A stretch of 39,937 nt of DNA from a virus. The notes under the pieces are model-generated. The model was given only the letters and a program-made list of their open reading frames with translations. It was not told the origin of the DNA and searched no databases. The position numbers were made by a program, and so were the translations under genes. Positions 1-7,474 of the stretch are shown piece after piece. Every line of letters begins with the position of its first letter. Within the stretch, counting starts at the first letter, position 1. The stretch covers positions 1 through 39,937 of IMG/VR virus record IMGVR_UViG_3300030390_002421; one strand, 5' to 3'.

Positions 1-230
1 AAATAATTACAGTAAATGGAGAAACTATTCCTAAAGAAGAATTAATAGCAAGAAGTGAAGAATGGAGCGAGATTCAAGAAAATTTCTTTAGAAAAATGCT
101 TAAACAGGGTGGAACCTTTAAAGTAGCAGGGATAAAATACAAAGTAGAACTAATCGAAAGAAATGATTTAGATTCAAATGGAAATAAACCAGTAACTGTA
201 CCACCATTACCCGGTGAAAGAACATTTTAA
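1..230 (+). CDS. C-terminal end of an unrecognised protein (partial)
   Basis: The window opens inside this frame (first full codon at base 3) and it stops at 228-230, giving about 75 residues of a longer protein. The visible part is charged, with a helical stretch (EEWSEIQENFFRKMLKQGG), a short beta-like part (FKVAGIKYKVEL) and a proline-rich tail. I do not recognise the family. It carries neither the NSLYG-type motif B nor any other polymerase motif, yet sits one base before a polymerase fragment, so it may be a gene inserted into gene 43 or an added tail on the N-terminal polymerase piece. Confidence 0.6.
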   Translation, partial: IITVNGETIPKEELIARSEEWSEIQENFFRKMLKQGGTFKVAGIKYKVELIERNDLDSNGNKPVTVPPLPGERTF

Positions 231-231
231 T

Positions 232-1167
232 ATGAAACATTTAGAAGAAACACCTTGGTGGATATGTGATGCAGATGATGAAAATTATTGTGCTTATGTT
301 GATACAGACTCTAATTATTTTAATGCGGAACCTATACTACTTCATTTATATCCCAATTTTGAAGAATTTACTGATGAAAAAAAGGATGATATTTTAGAAA
401 GAGTAGCACTTAAATACCAAGATATTATTACAGAACATTATGACAATTTAGCTAAAGATTGTTTTAATGTTCCTGAACATAGACTTGAAATGAAAACTGA
501 ATGTGTAATCAGATCAGCTTATTTTAGAGCAACAAGAAGATATGCCCAGTGGATTACAAAACAGGAGGGTATTTCTAAAGAAACCTTAGATATTAAAGGT
601 TTGGAGTTTATGAAAGCAAATTTTCCACCCATTTTAGGAGAATTTTTTAATGATATTTTAAAACAAGTACTTAAAGGTGGTGAAAAAGCAAATATAATTG
701 ATCAAATTAAAGTATTTAAAAAACAAATATTAGGTGGAGAAATTCCCTTAGCCAAATTAGGTAATCCAACAGCCGTAAAAAAATTAGAAAAATATTCTGG
801 TACTAAAGCTAGAGCAGGGGAAATGTTTACAGAGATACTTAAAGGAGCCCCAGCACCAGTAAGAGCAGCTATTCGTTATAATGATTTATTAAAACTATGG
901 CAGCTAGATAAAAAACATAATTTAATTACTCAAGCAGATAAAGTTAAATGGATTTATGTTAAAGACAACCCATATAAAATAGAAGCATTAGCTTTTTTTG
1001 ATTATGATATACCAGAAAAAATACAAGATTTTTTAAATAGGTATGCTGATAGACAAAAAGTATTTGATTCAATATTATTAAATAAATTAGAGGGATTTTT
1101 TAGTGATTTACAATGGTCATTAGATTTAAACCCTTACACAAACGCATTAGCATCCTTTGAGATATAA
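232..1167 (+). CDS. 43: Family B DNA polymerase gp43, C-terminal part (motif C palm and thumb)
   Basis: This is the C-terminal third of a T4 gp43-type replicative polymerase, which copies phage DNA in complex with the clamp. YVDTDS (residues 22-27) is motif C with the catalytic Asp pair. TRRYAQW (101-107) matches the KKRY primer-contact motif, and the rest fits the thumb. The extreme C-terminus (NALASFEI) sits where T4 gp43 has its clamp-binding tail. I chose ATG 232, directly after the upstream stop; a GTG at 214 in the same frame is possible. At 311 residues it lacks the exonuclease domain and motifs A and B, so these must lie on a separate upstream polypeptide. The clamp gene follows 23 bases later. 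Confidence 0.85.
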   Translation: MKHLEETPWWICDADDENYCAYVDTDSNYFNAEPILLHLYPNFEEFTDEKKDDILERVALKYQDIITEHYDNLAKDCFNVPEHRLEMKTECVIRSAYFRATRRYAQWITKQEGISKETLDIKGLEFMKANFPPILGEFFNDILKQVLKGGEKANIIDQIKVFKKQILGGEIPLAKLGNPTAVKKLEKYSGTKARAGEMFTEILKGAPAPVRAAIRYNDLLKLWQLDKKHNLITQADKVKWIYVKDNPYKIEALAFFDYDIPEKIQDFLNRYADRQKVFDSILLNKLEGFFSDLQWSLDLNPYTNALASFEI

Positions 1168-1174
1168 AATAAAA

Positions 1175-1188
1175 TTCGTATATTACAG
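1175..1188 (+). promoter_or_regulatory. TTCGTATATT promoter-like motif before the clamp gene
   Basis: TTCGTATATTACAG lies directly upstream of the ATG at 1191. It shares the TTCGTATATT core with at least nine other intergenic sites here. Promoter function is inferred from this recurrence and its likeness to the Bacteroidota -7 element. Confidence 0.5.
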
Positions 1189-1190
1189 TT

Positions 1191-1913
1191 ATGATAAATA
1201 AAAACACACTTACTTCAGTTATTTCAAAATATTATTTAAATGGATTAAATAATCAAGTAAAATGGAGAATTAAAGACAACCAACTTACAGTCTACGCAGG
1301 TGATAATGGTAGAGTATGTAAAGTAATACATAATAGTTTTAACTTGGAAGATGCTGAATTAGGTGTGTTTGATACACATAAACTTAGCAAATTAATTTCT
1401 ATTACCAATGGTGAATTAAATATAACTCTTGAAAAGATTAAAGCTGTTTACACTAAAATGCATATTGCAGATTTAAATTTTGACTTAACTTATTCATTAG
1501 CTGATATTTTAATTCTAGGTAAAAATACTTATTATGAAGACCCTGAAGAATTTGAAATACAAATTGATTTAACTAATGAAGATATTACCCATTTAATTAA
1601 AGCAAAAAGTGCTTTAGCTGATGTAAATAATATGTTAATAACTACAACAACAGATTTTGATGGGGTAAATGTTTGTGAGATTATATTTGGTGATAATACA
1701 GGTTTTTCTAATAAAATTACTTACCAACTTAGAGGTAATATTACTAAGGGAGACATTCAAATCCCATTTGATTCAGATATATTTAAGGACATATTAAGTG
1801 CTAATAAGGATATGGAAAAAGGCACACTAAAAATATCAGAAGTAGGTATGTTAAAAGCAAATTTCTCAACAGAAGAAACAGAAAGTGAATATTTTATCGC
1901 GAGGAACGAATAG
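1191..1913 (+). CDS. 45: DNA polymerase sliding clamp (gp45-like)
   Basis: A 240-residue protein of the size of T4 gp45 (about 228), the trimeric ring that holds gp43 on DNA and also activates late transcription in T4. Sequence identity is low, as is normal for this family. The repeated beta-alpha-beta pattern and the end (LKANFSTEETESEYFIA) resemble the gp45 C-terminus. Its place between the gp43 fragment and the clamp-loader genes is the strongest support. It has its own TTCGTATATT motif. Confidence 0.75.
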   Translation: MINKNTLTSVISKYYLNGLNNQVKWRIKDNQLTVYAGDNGRVCKVIHNSFNLEDAELGVFDTHKLSKLISITNGELNITLEKIKAVYTKMHIADLNFDLTYSLADILILGKNTYYEDPEEFEIQIDLTNEDITHLIKAKSALADVNNMLITTTTDFDGVNVCEIIFGDNTGFSNKITYQLRGNITKGDIQIPFDSDIFKDILSANKDMEKGTLKISEVGMLKANFSTEETESEYFIARNE

Positions 1914-1929
1914 GTTACATACGTATAAT

Positions 1930-1959
1930 CGAATTTAATATTGGAGTTTAGGACACGCT
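1930..1959 (+). repeat. Left arm of an imperfect inverted repeat flanking hsp20
   Basis: Bases 1950-1959 (AGGACACGCT) are the exact reverse complement of 2448-2457. The arms extend imperfectly: 1930-1943 (CGAATTTAATATTG) pairs with 2462-2473 (CAATATTATTCG), with a two-base difference in length. Together they bracket the Hsp20 gene. Confidence 0.6.
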
Positions 1960-1961
1960 GT

Positions 1962-1969
1962 TATATTCA
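1962..1969 (+). promoter_or_regulatory. Possible promoter -7 element for hsp20
   Basis: TATATTCA follows a TTGG at 1942-1945 by roughly the spacing seen in other promoters of this window (slightly shorter). This would give a short leader that includes the UUCG hairpin. Inferred from spacing only. Confidence 0.35.
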
Positions 1970-1982
1970 AATAAAATAAATC

Positions 1983-1997
1983 GAGAGCTTCGGCCTC
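1983..1997 (+). promoter_or_regulatory. UUCG-tetraloop hairpin in the hsp20 leader
   Basis: GAG-A-GC, loop TTCG, GC-CTC: a five-pair stem with one bulged A, closed by the very stable C(UUCG)G loop, 15 bases before the Hsp20 ATG. No T tract follows, so a terminator is unlikely. An mRNA-stability or thermosensing element is possible. Confidence 0.5.
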
Positions 1998-2012
1998 ACA
2001 AAACTAAATGAT

Positions 2013-2432
2013 ATGAGTACATTATTCAATGAACGTACACCGTTCGACTTACTATTCCGTAACCTATTTAAGGCAGACGGCGTTTTCCAACCAACAACGT
2101 TTGAAAACAAACAACCACACCCACTAGATATTTTTTATGACGATGAAGGACTTCACTTTGAAGTTGCCTGTACTGGTCTAACTAAAAAGGATATTCAACT
2201 AGAAATTGATGGAGATCTTTTAAAAATTATCTATGATAAACCAACCGAAGAAGAAGAAGATTACACTGGATATATCTATAAAGGATTAGCCAAACGATCT
2301 TTTAACTTAGGTTATAAAGTAGCAGCTAAATTCGAACTAGAGAAATTAGAAGCAGAAATGAAAGATGGTTTGCTTCATCTATTTATTCCAATTGCGGAGT
2401 CTAAAAAAGCAAAAACAATTAAAATAAAATAA
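2013..2432 (+). CDS. hsp20: Small heat-shock protein, Hsp20/alpha-crystallin family
   Basis: 139 residues, typical of class A small heat-shock proteins: ATP-independent holdases that keep unfolding proteins soluble. An N-terminal arm rich in Phe and Leu (FDLLFRNLF) leads into an alpha-crystallin domain from about residue 38: DIFYDDEGLHFEVACTGL, LEIDGDLLKIIYD, AKRSFNLGYKV, and AEMKDGLLHLFIP where family members have A-x-x-x-n-GVL. Hsp20 genes are common in T4-like cyanophages. Its early codons use more C and CG-containing triplets than its neighbours, and it is bracketed by an inverted repeat, which hints at separate acquisition. Confidence 0.9.
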   Translation: MSTLFNERTPFDLLFRNLFKADGVFQPTTFENKQPHPLDIFYDDEGLHFEVACTGLTKKDIQLEIDGDLLKIIYDKPTEEEEDYTGYIYKGLAKRSFNLGYKVAAKFELEKLEAEMKDGLLHLFIPIAESKKAKTIKIK

Positions 2433-2447
2433 AAGTTTTACCAAAAA

Positions 2448-2473
2448 AGCGTGTCCTAGCGCAATATTATTCG
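2448..2473 (+). repeat. Right arm of the inverted repeat flanking hsp20
   Basis: Bases 2448-2457 (AGCGTGTCCT) are the exact reverse complement of 1950-1959; 2462-2473 extends the match imperfectly. The arm runs straight into the TTCGTATATTCACGG promoter motif at 2470. Confidence 0.6.
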
Positions 2474-2484
2474 TATATTCACGG
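2470..2484 (+). promoter_or_regulatory. Promoter-like motif for the groES-groEL run
   Basis: TTCGTATATTCACGG, the full form of the recurrent motif, lies 22 bases before the ATG at 2507. No TTGG box is seen at the usual distance upstream. Confidence 0.55.
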
Positions 2485-2506
2485 ATAAATAAATAAAACA
2501 AGTTAT

Positions 2507-2824
2507 ATGTCTGAAAAACGAAAATCAATCCAAACGATTACAGATAGTTTACTAGAACCCTTCTTTATTACTAAAGATGAGTATAGTTATACTGTTAAAG
2601 AAATGGTTACATCCGATGCTAACCACTTTAGATCTAAAGGTAAAAGTAAAACTTATGAAAAATCTTTGTATTATTTTTCTGAATTTGAACAAGCTCTCCA
2701 TAAAATTGCTGATTTAAAAGCAACTAAAGGAAACTTTGATAGTTTAAGAGGATATATTGAAAATTATGAATTAATTAAAAACCAAATAAAAAATTATACC
2801 AATGGAATTAGAAGCGCTATTTGA
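2507..2824 (+). CDS. Small hypothetical protein upstream of groES
   Basis: 105 residues, hydrophilic and mostly helical, without a family I recognise. The last 23 bases overlap the start of groES, so the two genes are translationally linked. It is the first gene after the promoter-like motif at 2470 and is probably cotranscribed with the chaperonin pair. Confidence 0.7.
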   Translation: MSEKRKSIQTITDSLLEPFFITKDEYSYTVKEMVTSDANHFRSKGKSKTYEKSLYYFSEFEQALHKIADLKATKGNFDSLRGYIENYELIKNQIKNYTNGIRSAI

Positions 2825-3173
2825 TGCTATTATTGTTAAACCCGTAGAAGTAGAAGAAACTACATACGGTAACATTATTGTACCTGACTTAGGTAAAGAA
2901 AAAAATGAAATGGGTACTGTAGTTGCAGTAGGTCCTGGGAAACCAACTATCACAGGTGAATTTATACCTACTAATCTAAAAGTAGGAGATAAAGTAGTTT
3001 TACCAACAATGGGTTTTACAAAACTTCCTTATAATGGGGAAGAATATTATGTAGGACCAGAAAACCAAGTACTAGCTAAGGTAAACCAACAGGTAGCAAT
3101 TGAGGAATTAATTGCAGAAACCAAAGTTACTGAAGAAGAAATTAATCAAATAAAAGATTTAACAAATGAATAA
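2802..3173 (+). CDS. groES: Co-chaperonin GroES
   Basis: GroES is the heptameric lid of the GroEL folding chamber; T4 uses its own gp31 for this with host GroEL to fold the major capsid protein. The sequence shows the barrel start (FDAIIVKPVEVEE), the mobile loop with its hydrophobic GroEL-binding tripeptide (TTYGNIIVPD), then MGTVVAVGPG, KVGDKVVLP and EEYYVGPENQVLAKV. It has 123 residues against about 97 in bacteria; the extra 25 or so form an acidic C-terminal tail. It overlaps groEL by 8 bases. Confidence 0.93.
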   Translation: MELEALFDAIIVKPVEVEETTYGNIIVPDLGKEKNEMGTVVAVGPGKPTITGEFIPTNLKVGDKVVLPTMGFTKLPYNGEEYYVGPENQVLAKVNQQVAIEELIAETKVTEEEINQIKDLTNE

Positions 3174-4788
3174 ACAAGTTACATTAGGAAAAACAGCAAG
3201 AGAAAATTTAGTGGAGGGTATAGATATATTAGCAGATGCTGTAGTATCTACATTAGGACCAAATGGTAGAAATGTAGTTATTTCAAACCCTCAAGGAGCA
3301 CCACAATCAACAAAAGATGGAGTTACAGTAGCAAAATCAATTACTTTAAAAGATCCTAATCAAGAATTAGGTGTACAATTAGTAAAACAAGCAGCTGTTA
3401 AAACCGCAGAAAAAGCAGGTGATGGTACAACAACATCAACTTTATTAGCTCGTGAGATGATAAAAGGAGGATTAAGTGCTTTAAATAATCAAGAAAATGC
3501 TGTGCAAATTAAAAGAGATATAGATAACACAGTAAGTGAAGTAGTAAATAATTTAAGAAATAAAATATCAGAAGAAATATCAGGTGAAGAACAATTAGAA
3601 CAAATTGCAACAATTTCGGCTAATAATGATCCTGAAACTGGAAAATTAATTTCAACCGCAATAGAAAAAGTAGGATTAGAAGGTGTTGTTCATATTGAAG
3701 AATCTCGCACAGGAGAAACTTACTTAGAAACTGTTGAAGGGTTACAGTTTGAAAGAGGATATAAGTCTCCTTATTTTGTTACTAATAATAGTAATATGAC
3801 TGCCATATTAGACAACCCTCTAATCCTTATTGCTGATAAAAAAATTACTCAAGTAAAAGAATTATTACCTATTTTAGAAGCTGTATCTGCGCAAGCAAAA
3901 TCTTTATTAATTATTGCTGAAGATATTGATAATGAAGCATTAGCAACTCTTATTGTTAATAAAATGAGAGGCACAATGAAAGTATGTGCGGTTAAAGCAC
4001 CAGATTTTGGTGATAGACGTAAATTAATATTAGAAGATATTGCTATTACTACAGGTGGAGTAGTGTTTGATAAACAAAAAGGAATGAAGCTTGACAAATT
4101 CTCTTGGGAATGGTTTGGTGAAGCTCGTACTATAACAATAGAAAAAGAACAAACAACAATTGTAGATGGAAAAGGAGGAATTGAACAAATTGAAGCACGT
4201 GTTGAAGAATTACAACAACAAATCAACAAAGCAACAACACCGTTCGAAACAGAAAAACTTCAAGAAAGGTTGGCGAAATTCACAGGAGGAGTAGCTATCA
4301 TTCATGTAGGTGGGAATACAGAAACCGAAATGAGGGAGAAAAAAGATAGAGTTGATGATGCATTACATGCAACTAAAGCTGCTATTGAAGAAGGAATAAT
4401 ACCCGGAGGTGGAACTGCATTATTATATGCTTCTTCAGGTATAAAAGCTAATACAACAGGTGCACAAATTGTAATAGAAGCTTGTGCTAAACCATTTAAT
4501 CAAATTTTAGTTAATGCTGGTTATGATCAGGTTAAAGGTCAAATTCTAGCTAATAATTTAATTAATTCAGGTAATAATACTTGGGCTGGATTTGATATTA
4601 AAACCCTAAAAACAGTTGATATGAAAAAAGCTGGTATTATCGATCCAACTAAAGTAGCAAGAACAGCATTACAAAATGCAGCATCAGTTGCTGGTACAGT
4701 ATTACTTACAGAATGTACAGTAGTAGATGAACCTAGTGAAGATAGTTCTCAACCACAAATAGACCCATCAATGATGGGAATGATGTAA
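3166..4788 (+). CDS. groEL: Chaperonin GroEL (60 kDa, group I)
   Basis: Full-length 540-residue GroEL, an ATP-driven double-ring folding machine. Hallmarks are seen in order: STLGPNGRNVVI, the ATP-site GDGTTTSTLLAREM, apical-domain EGLQFERGYKSPYFVTN, the equatorial RVDDALHATKAAIEEG with the ATPase Asp, GIIPGGGTAL, and a Met-rich tail (PSMMGMM) like the GGM tail of cellular GroEL. Nothing catalytic is missing, so it should be active. Having both GroEL and GroES in one phage is uncommon and implies folding independent of the host chaperonin, perhaps of capsid or tail proteins. Confidence 0.96.
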   Translation: MNKQVTLGKTARENLVEGIDILADAVVSTLGPNGRNVVISNPQGAPQSTKDGVTVAKSITLKDPNQELGVQLVKQAAVKTAEKAGDGTTTSTLLAREMIKGGLSALNNQENAVQIKRDIDNTVSEVVNNLRNKISEEISGEEQLEQIATISANNDPETGKLISTAIEKVGLEGVVHIEESRTGETYLETVEGLQFERGYKSPYFVTNNSNMTAILDNPLILIADKKITQVKELLPILEAVSAQAKSLLIIAEDIDNEALATLIVNKMRGTMKVCAVKAPDFGDRRKLILEDIAITTGGVVFDKQKGMKLDKFSWEWFGEARTITIEKEQTTIVDGKGGIEQIEARVEELQQQINKATTPFETEKLQERLAKFTGGVAIIHVGGNTETEMREKKDRVDDALHATKAAIEEGIIPGGGTALLYASSGIKANTTGAQIVIEACAKPFNQILVNAGYDQVKGQILANNLINSGNNTWAGFDIKTLKTVDMKKAGIIDPTKVARTALQNAASVAGTVLLTECTVVDEPSEDSSQPQIDPSMMGMM

Positions 4789-4823
4789 ATTAATAATTAA
4801 TAATAAATAAATAAAAACAAAAA

Positions 4824-4991
4824 ATGACAAAAAATGAAATCTTTGAGATTATTGAAACAAATTTCAGTATCTTAGCAGAAAACAATGATGGAACTACTAA
4901 ATCTAGCCAAGCAAAAGCTAGAAAAGCAGCACAAGCCATTAAACGAGTAATCACAGATTATAAAAAAGCATCTGTGGCTGAGTCAAAATAA
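4824..4991 (+). CDS. Small lysine/alanine-rich protein
   Basis: 55 residues: an acidic, hydrophobic first half (NEIFEIIETNFSILAEN) and a basic, Ala-rich helix (KARKAAQAIKRVITDYKKA). The basic helix recalls histone-H1-like or DNA-binding small proteins, but this is composition only. It stands alone between groEL and the next promoter-like motif. Confidence 0.6.
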   Translation: MTKNEIFEIIETNFSILAENNDGTTKSSQAKARKAAQAIKRVITDYKKASVAESK

Positions 4992-5006
4992 TTTCGTATA
5001 TTATGG
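4992..5006 (+). promoter_or_regulatory. Promoter-like motif overlapping a start codon
   Basis: TTTCGTATATTATGG contains the ATG of the next gene at 5003-5005. If this is a true -7 element here, the transcript would begin inside the gene, so either the motif is fortuitous or translation starts further downstream. Confidence 0.35.
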
Positions 5007-5275
5007 CTAAGACAAAAATTGAAGAACAAAATATCCTAATCGCTAGGCGAGTACCGCCTGGCGATAAATGGAGATTAATTGCAAATGAACCAGATGGTCC
5101 TATACATAAAACATTAACTGATTGTTTAGAAGCATATATGGTAAAAACAGGATTTAAAGGTAGTTATAAATTAGAACCGTTAAAAAGTAATTTATATGCA
5201 ATTGATTCTAAAGAAACAGAAGTAATACCTGAACCAGTAAAGAAATATTCAATATATGGCGAGTACGGAGCATAG
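5003..5275 (+). CDS. Hypothetical protein upstream of the clamp loader
   Basis: 90 residues, no recognised family. The middle (DKWRLIANEPDGPIHKTLTD) is compact and mixed alpha/beta; the end is Tyr- and Gly-rich. It overlaps the gp44 gene by 20 bases, which argues for a replication-related or at least coregulated protein. Bases 5041-5063 inside it form a strong hairpin. Confidence 0.65.
   Translation: MAKTKIEEQNILIARRVPPGDKWRLIANEPDGPIHKTLTDCLEAYMVKTGFKGSYKLEPLKSNLYAIDSKETEVIPEPVKKYSIYGEYGA
5041..5063 (+). other. GC-rich hairpin inside the start of a coding region
   Basis: CGCTAGGCG, loop AGTAC, CGCCTGGCG: a nine-pair stem with one T-G wobble, beginning 38 bases after the ATG at 5003. It stands out sharply in this AT-rich sequence. 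Confidence 0.55.
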
Positions 5276-6167
5276 TTTATTAGTAGAAAAATATAGACCT
5301 AAAACATTAAATAATTATGTTGGTAACGAAAGCATAAAAAAATCTATATCTGCGTATTTAAATCAAAATGATATACAAAATTTTATATTTTATGGTCCTG
5401 CAGGAACTGGTAAAACAACATTAGCAAAGATTATTGTTAATAGTTTAGATTGTGATCACTTGTATATTAATGCTTCTGATGAGCGTGGTATTGAAACTAT
5501 TAGAGATAAAGTTTCTAGCTTTGCATCTGTTGCTTCATTTAAACCTCTTAAGGTTGTTATTTTAGATGAAGCAGATTTTCTTACTATACAAGCTCAAGCA
5601 TCACTTAGAAACATAATTGAAACATTTTCACGTACTACAAGATTTATTATGACTTGTAATTTTGTAGAACGTATTATTGATCCTTTACAATCTAGATGTC
5701 AAGTACTTAAAATTGTACCCCCAACTAAAAAAGATGTTGCTAAACATTTAAATTGGGTTTTACAACAAGAATCAATTGAACATAATATAAATGATTTAGT
5801 ACCTTTAGTTAACCAATATTATCCTGATTTACGTAAATGTATTAATACTATACAATTATCTACGTTAGATAATAAATTAAAATTAGATAAATCAATACTT
5901 ACATCATCAAATTATATTGATAAAGTAATTACAGCATTATCAAATAAATCTAAATTTAATGATATACGCCAAATTATTGCAGATGCTAATGTAGATGATT
6001 TTGATGAATTATTTAGAGCATTATATGATCGCTCATCAGAATATTATAAGGATAAAGAAGGTACAGCAGCAGTAGCAATAAATGAAGCTCAATACAAAGC
6101 AAATTTCCGTATTGACAAGGAAATAAATATAATGTCATTAATTCAAACTTTAATTAAATATAAATAA
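5256..6167 (+). CDS. 44: Clamp-loader ATPase subunit (gp44/RFC-like)
   Basis: AAA+ ATPase that, with gp62, opens the clamp ring and loads it on primer-template. Visible motifs: LVEKYRPKTL at the N-terminus, Walker A GPAGTGKT (47-54), Walker B with DEAD (104-107), sensor 1 around IMTCN (131-135) and the SRC arginine-finger motif (146-148). 303 residues compares with 319 in T4. It starts inside the previous gene and is followed two bases later by another small gene and then gp62. Confidence 0.92.
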   Translation: MASTEHSLLVEKYRPKTLNNYVGNESIKKSISAYLNQNDIQNFIFYGPAGTGKTTLAKIIVNSLDCDHLYINASDERGIETIRDKVSSFASVASFKPLKVVILDEADFLTIQAQASLRNIIETFSRTTRFIMTCNFVERIIDPLQSRCQVLKIVPPTKKDVAKHLNWVLQQESIEHNINDLVPLVNQYYPDLRKCINTIQLSTLDNKLKLDKSILTSSNYIDKVITALSNKSKFNDIRQIIADANVDDFDELFRALYDRSSEYYKDKEGTAAVAINEAQYKANFRIDKEINIMSLIQTLIKYK

Positions 6168-6169
6168 TT

Positions 6170-6415
6170 ATGCAACAGCAAACCCAACAACCCCCAATTG
6201 ATTTAAAAAATACAACTGCTATCAAAAATTTTGATGGTGGAGTTATTTTTCAACAAGGAGTAGTATTAAGAACTGTGTCCAAATTTGTAATGGGTACAGA
6301 TGAAGATGCTTTACTCCCAATCCCAGTCTTTTATGATCCATCAACTAAGAAAATTCTTAAATCATCAGTTCCAAAAGAACTTAGAGAAGAATTAGCTGAT
6401 GAATTAATGGATTAG
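6170..6415 (+). CDS. Small hypothetical protein between gp44 and gp62
   Basis: 81 residues with a Gln/Pro-rich N-terminus (QQQTQQPP) and an acidic end (ELREELADELMD). No family recognised. Its fixed place between the two clamp-loader genes with 2-base spacing suggests coexpression with them. Confidence 0.65.
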   Translation: MQQQTQQPPIDLKNTTAIKNFDGGVIFQQGVVLRTVSKFVMGTDEDALLPIPVFYDPSTKKILKSSVPKELREELADELMD

Positions 6416-6417
6416 AT

Positions 6418-6831
6418 TTGAAAAATATCTTTGATTGGCTAAAAGCAATTAATACTACTAAACCTCCCGTTGAGTCATTTACTGATAAAGATTGGGAGGT
6501 TTGGAATAGTTATATGATTCACAGATTTTTATCTATGGATCGTTCTAACATTGAGACAGTCAATGATATTCAAGAAATATTACCTACAGATAAAAAGAAA
6601 ATATATTCTATTTATAAAGAATTTATTCCTAGAAACAATAAATGGAATAAATATATTAAATCTAAGATTAAACAGCCTAATAAAGACTTAGTAGATCATA
6701 TTAGAGATTATTTTAAATGTTCAAGTAAAGAATCAAAAGAATATATAAATATATTGGATACCCTAGAAATTAATCGTATATTAATGGAAAGAGGATTAAA
6801 TAAAAAAGAAATAAAACCCTTAATAAAATGA
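6418..6831 (+). CDS. 62: Clamp-loader small subunit (gp62-like)
   Basis: 137 residues starting at TTG, with the start set by the stop two bases earlier. The N-terminal pattern (FDWLKAINTTKPP, then DWEVWNSYMIHRFLSM) and the later KYIKSK and helical C-terminus resemble gp62 of marine T4-like phages, the non-ATPase subunit bridging the gp44 tetramer to the clamp. It is shorter than T4 gp62 (187). Four bases overlap the next gene. Confidence 0.75.
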   Translation: MKNIFDWLKAINTTKPPVESFTDKDWEVWNSYMIHRFLSMDRSNIETVNDIQEILPTDKKKIYSIYKEFIPRNNKWNKYIKSKIKQPNKDLVDHIRDYFKCSSKESKEYINILDTLEINRILMERGLNKKEIKPLIK

Positions 6832-7052
6832 AAAAATTAGTAGATATGTTAAGAACATCTGCACAAGCAGATAAAGCAAAAGCATTGTTATCACTTGAAT
6901 TATTAGGTAACAAAGCAGTTGGTATCGGAGATCATTCCACAGGAGACTTTTACAAAAACGCTGAAGAAGCACTTGTTATGTTAGTAGATGCTGACGATAG
7001 GCTAGAAGCATTAGAAAAGTATTTTGATTCTAAAGGACAAATTAATGGGTGA
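6828..7052 (+). CDS. Small hypothetical protein
   Basis: 74 residues, largely helical and Ala/Leu-rich, with GDHSTGDFYKNAEEAL in the centre. No family recognised. It overlaps gp62 by four bases and the next gene by eight. Confidence 0.65.
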   Translation: MKKLVDMLRTSAQADKAKALLSLELLGNKAVGIGDHSTGDFYKNAEEALVMLVDADDRLEALEKYFDSKGQING

Positions 7053-7473
7053 TTCATTTAAAAAATATCAAGAAATTATGAGTGATAGAGAAATTATGGA
7101 TGCTAAAAATGGAAAACCAACACCCGATTTAAATTCAACTCCAATAGAAATATTTGAGTATGAATACCCAGAATTATCGGATGAGTTTAAACAAATACAA
7201 AAGGAAATGTATGAAATGTTTGCTCGTAAACATATGGATTATGGTTTAAATAATATAGCTTTAGGCGGGGATATCGTTAATAACAGCGATGACAAGCAAT
7301 TCTCACTAACTGGGTTATGTATTAGATTAACTGATAAAATATCACGTTTAAAAAACCTATTAATAAATGGTAAATCATTTGTTGAAGGTGAAGGTATACA
7401 AGATACATTTATAGACATTGCCAATTATGGAATAATCGGTCTTTTAGTAGGTCGCGATAAATGGAAAAAATAG
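7045..7473 (+). CDS. DUF1599 / nucleotide-modification-associated domain protein
   Basis: 142 residues from the ATG at 7045, chosen because the in-frame ATT/ATA codons further up have no support. Signature stretches: ARKHMDYGLNNIA, LCIRLTDKISRLKNL and EGIQDTFIDIANYGIIGLL, matching the MazG-like, all-helical DUF1599 family often found in phages near nucleotide metabolism or modification genes. A role in nucleotide pool control is family-level inference. Confidence 0.75.
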   Translation: MGDSFKKYQEIMSDREIMDAKNGKPTPDLNSTPIEIFEYEYPELSDEFKQIQKEMYEMFARKHMDYGLNNIALGGDIVNNSDDKQFSLTGLCIRLTDKISRLKNLLINGKSFVEGEGIQDTFIDIANYGIIGLLVGRDKWKK

Positions 7474-7474
7474 T

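Noticed and set aside
232-320. C-terminal half of a split intein ahead of the DTDS motif
   Set aside because: Inteins do insert near this motif, but no His-Asn end followed by Cys, Ser or Thr is seen before YVDTDS; the upstream residues read as native polymerase.
3849-4229. Minus-strand reading frame of 126 codons inside groEL
   Set aside because: Fully inside a conserved gene on the other strand; Ser/Cys/Ile-rich composition typical of a shadow frame.
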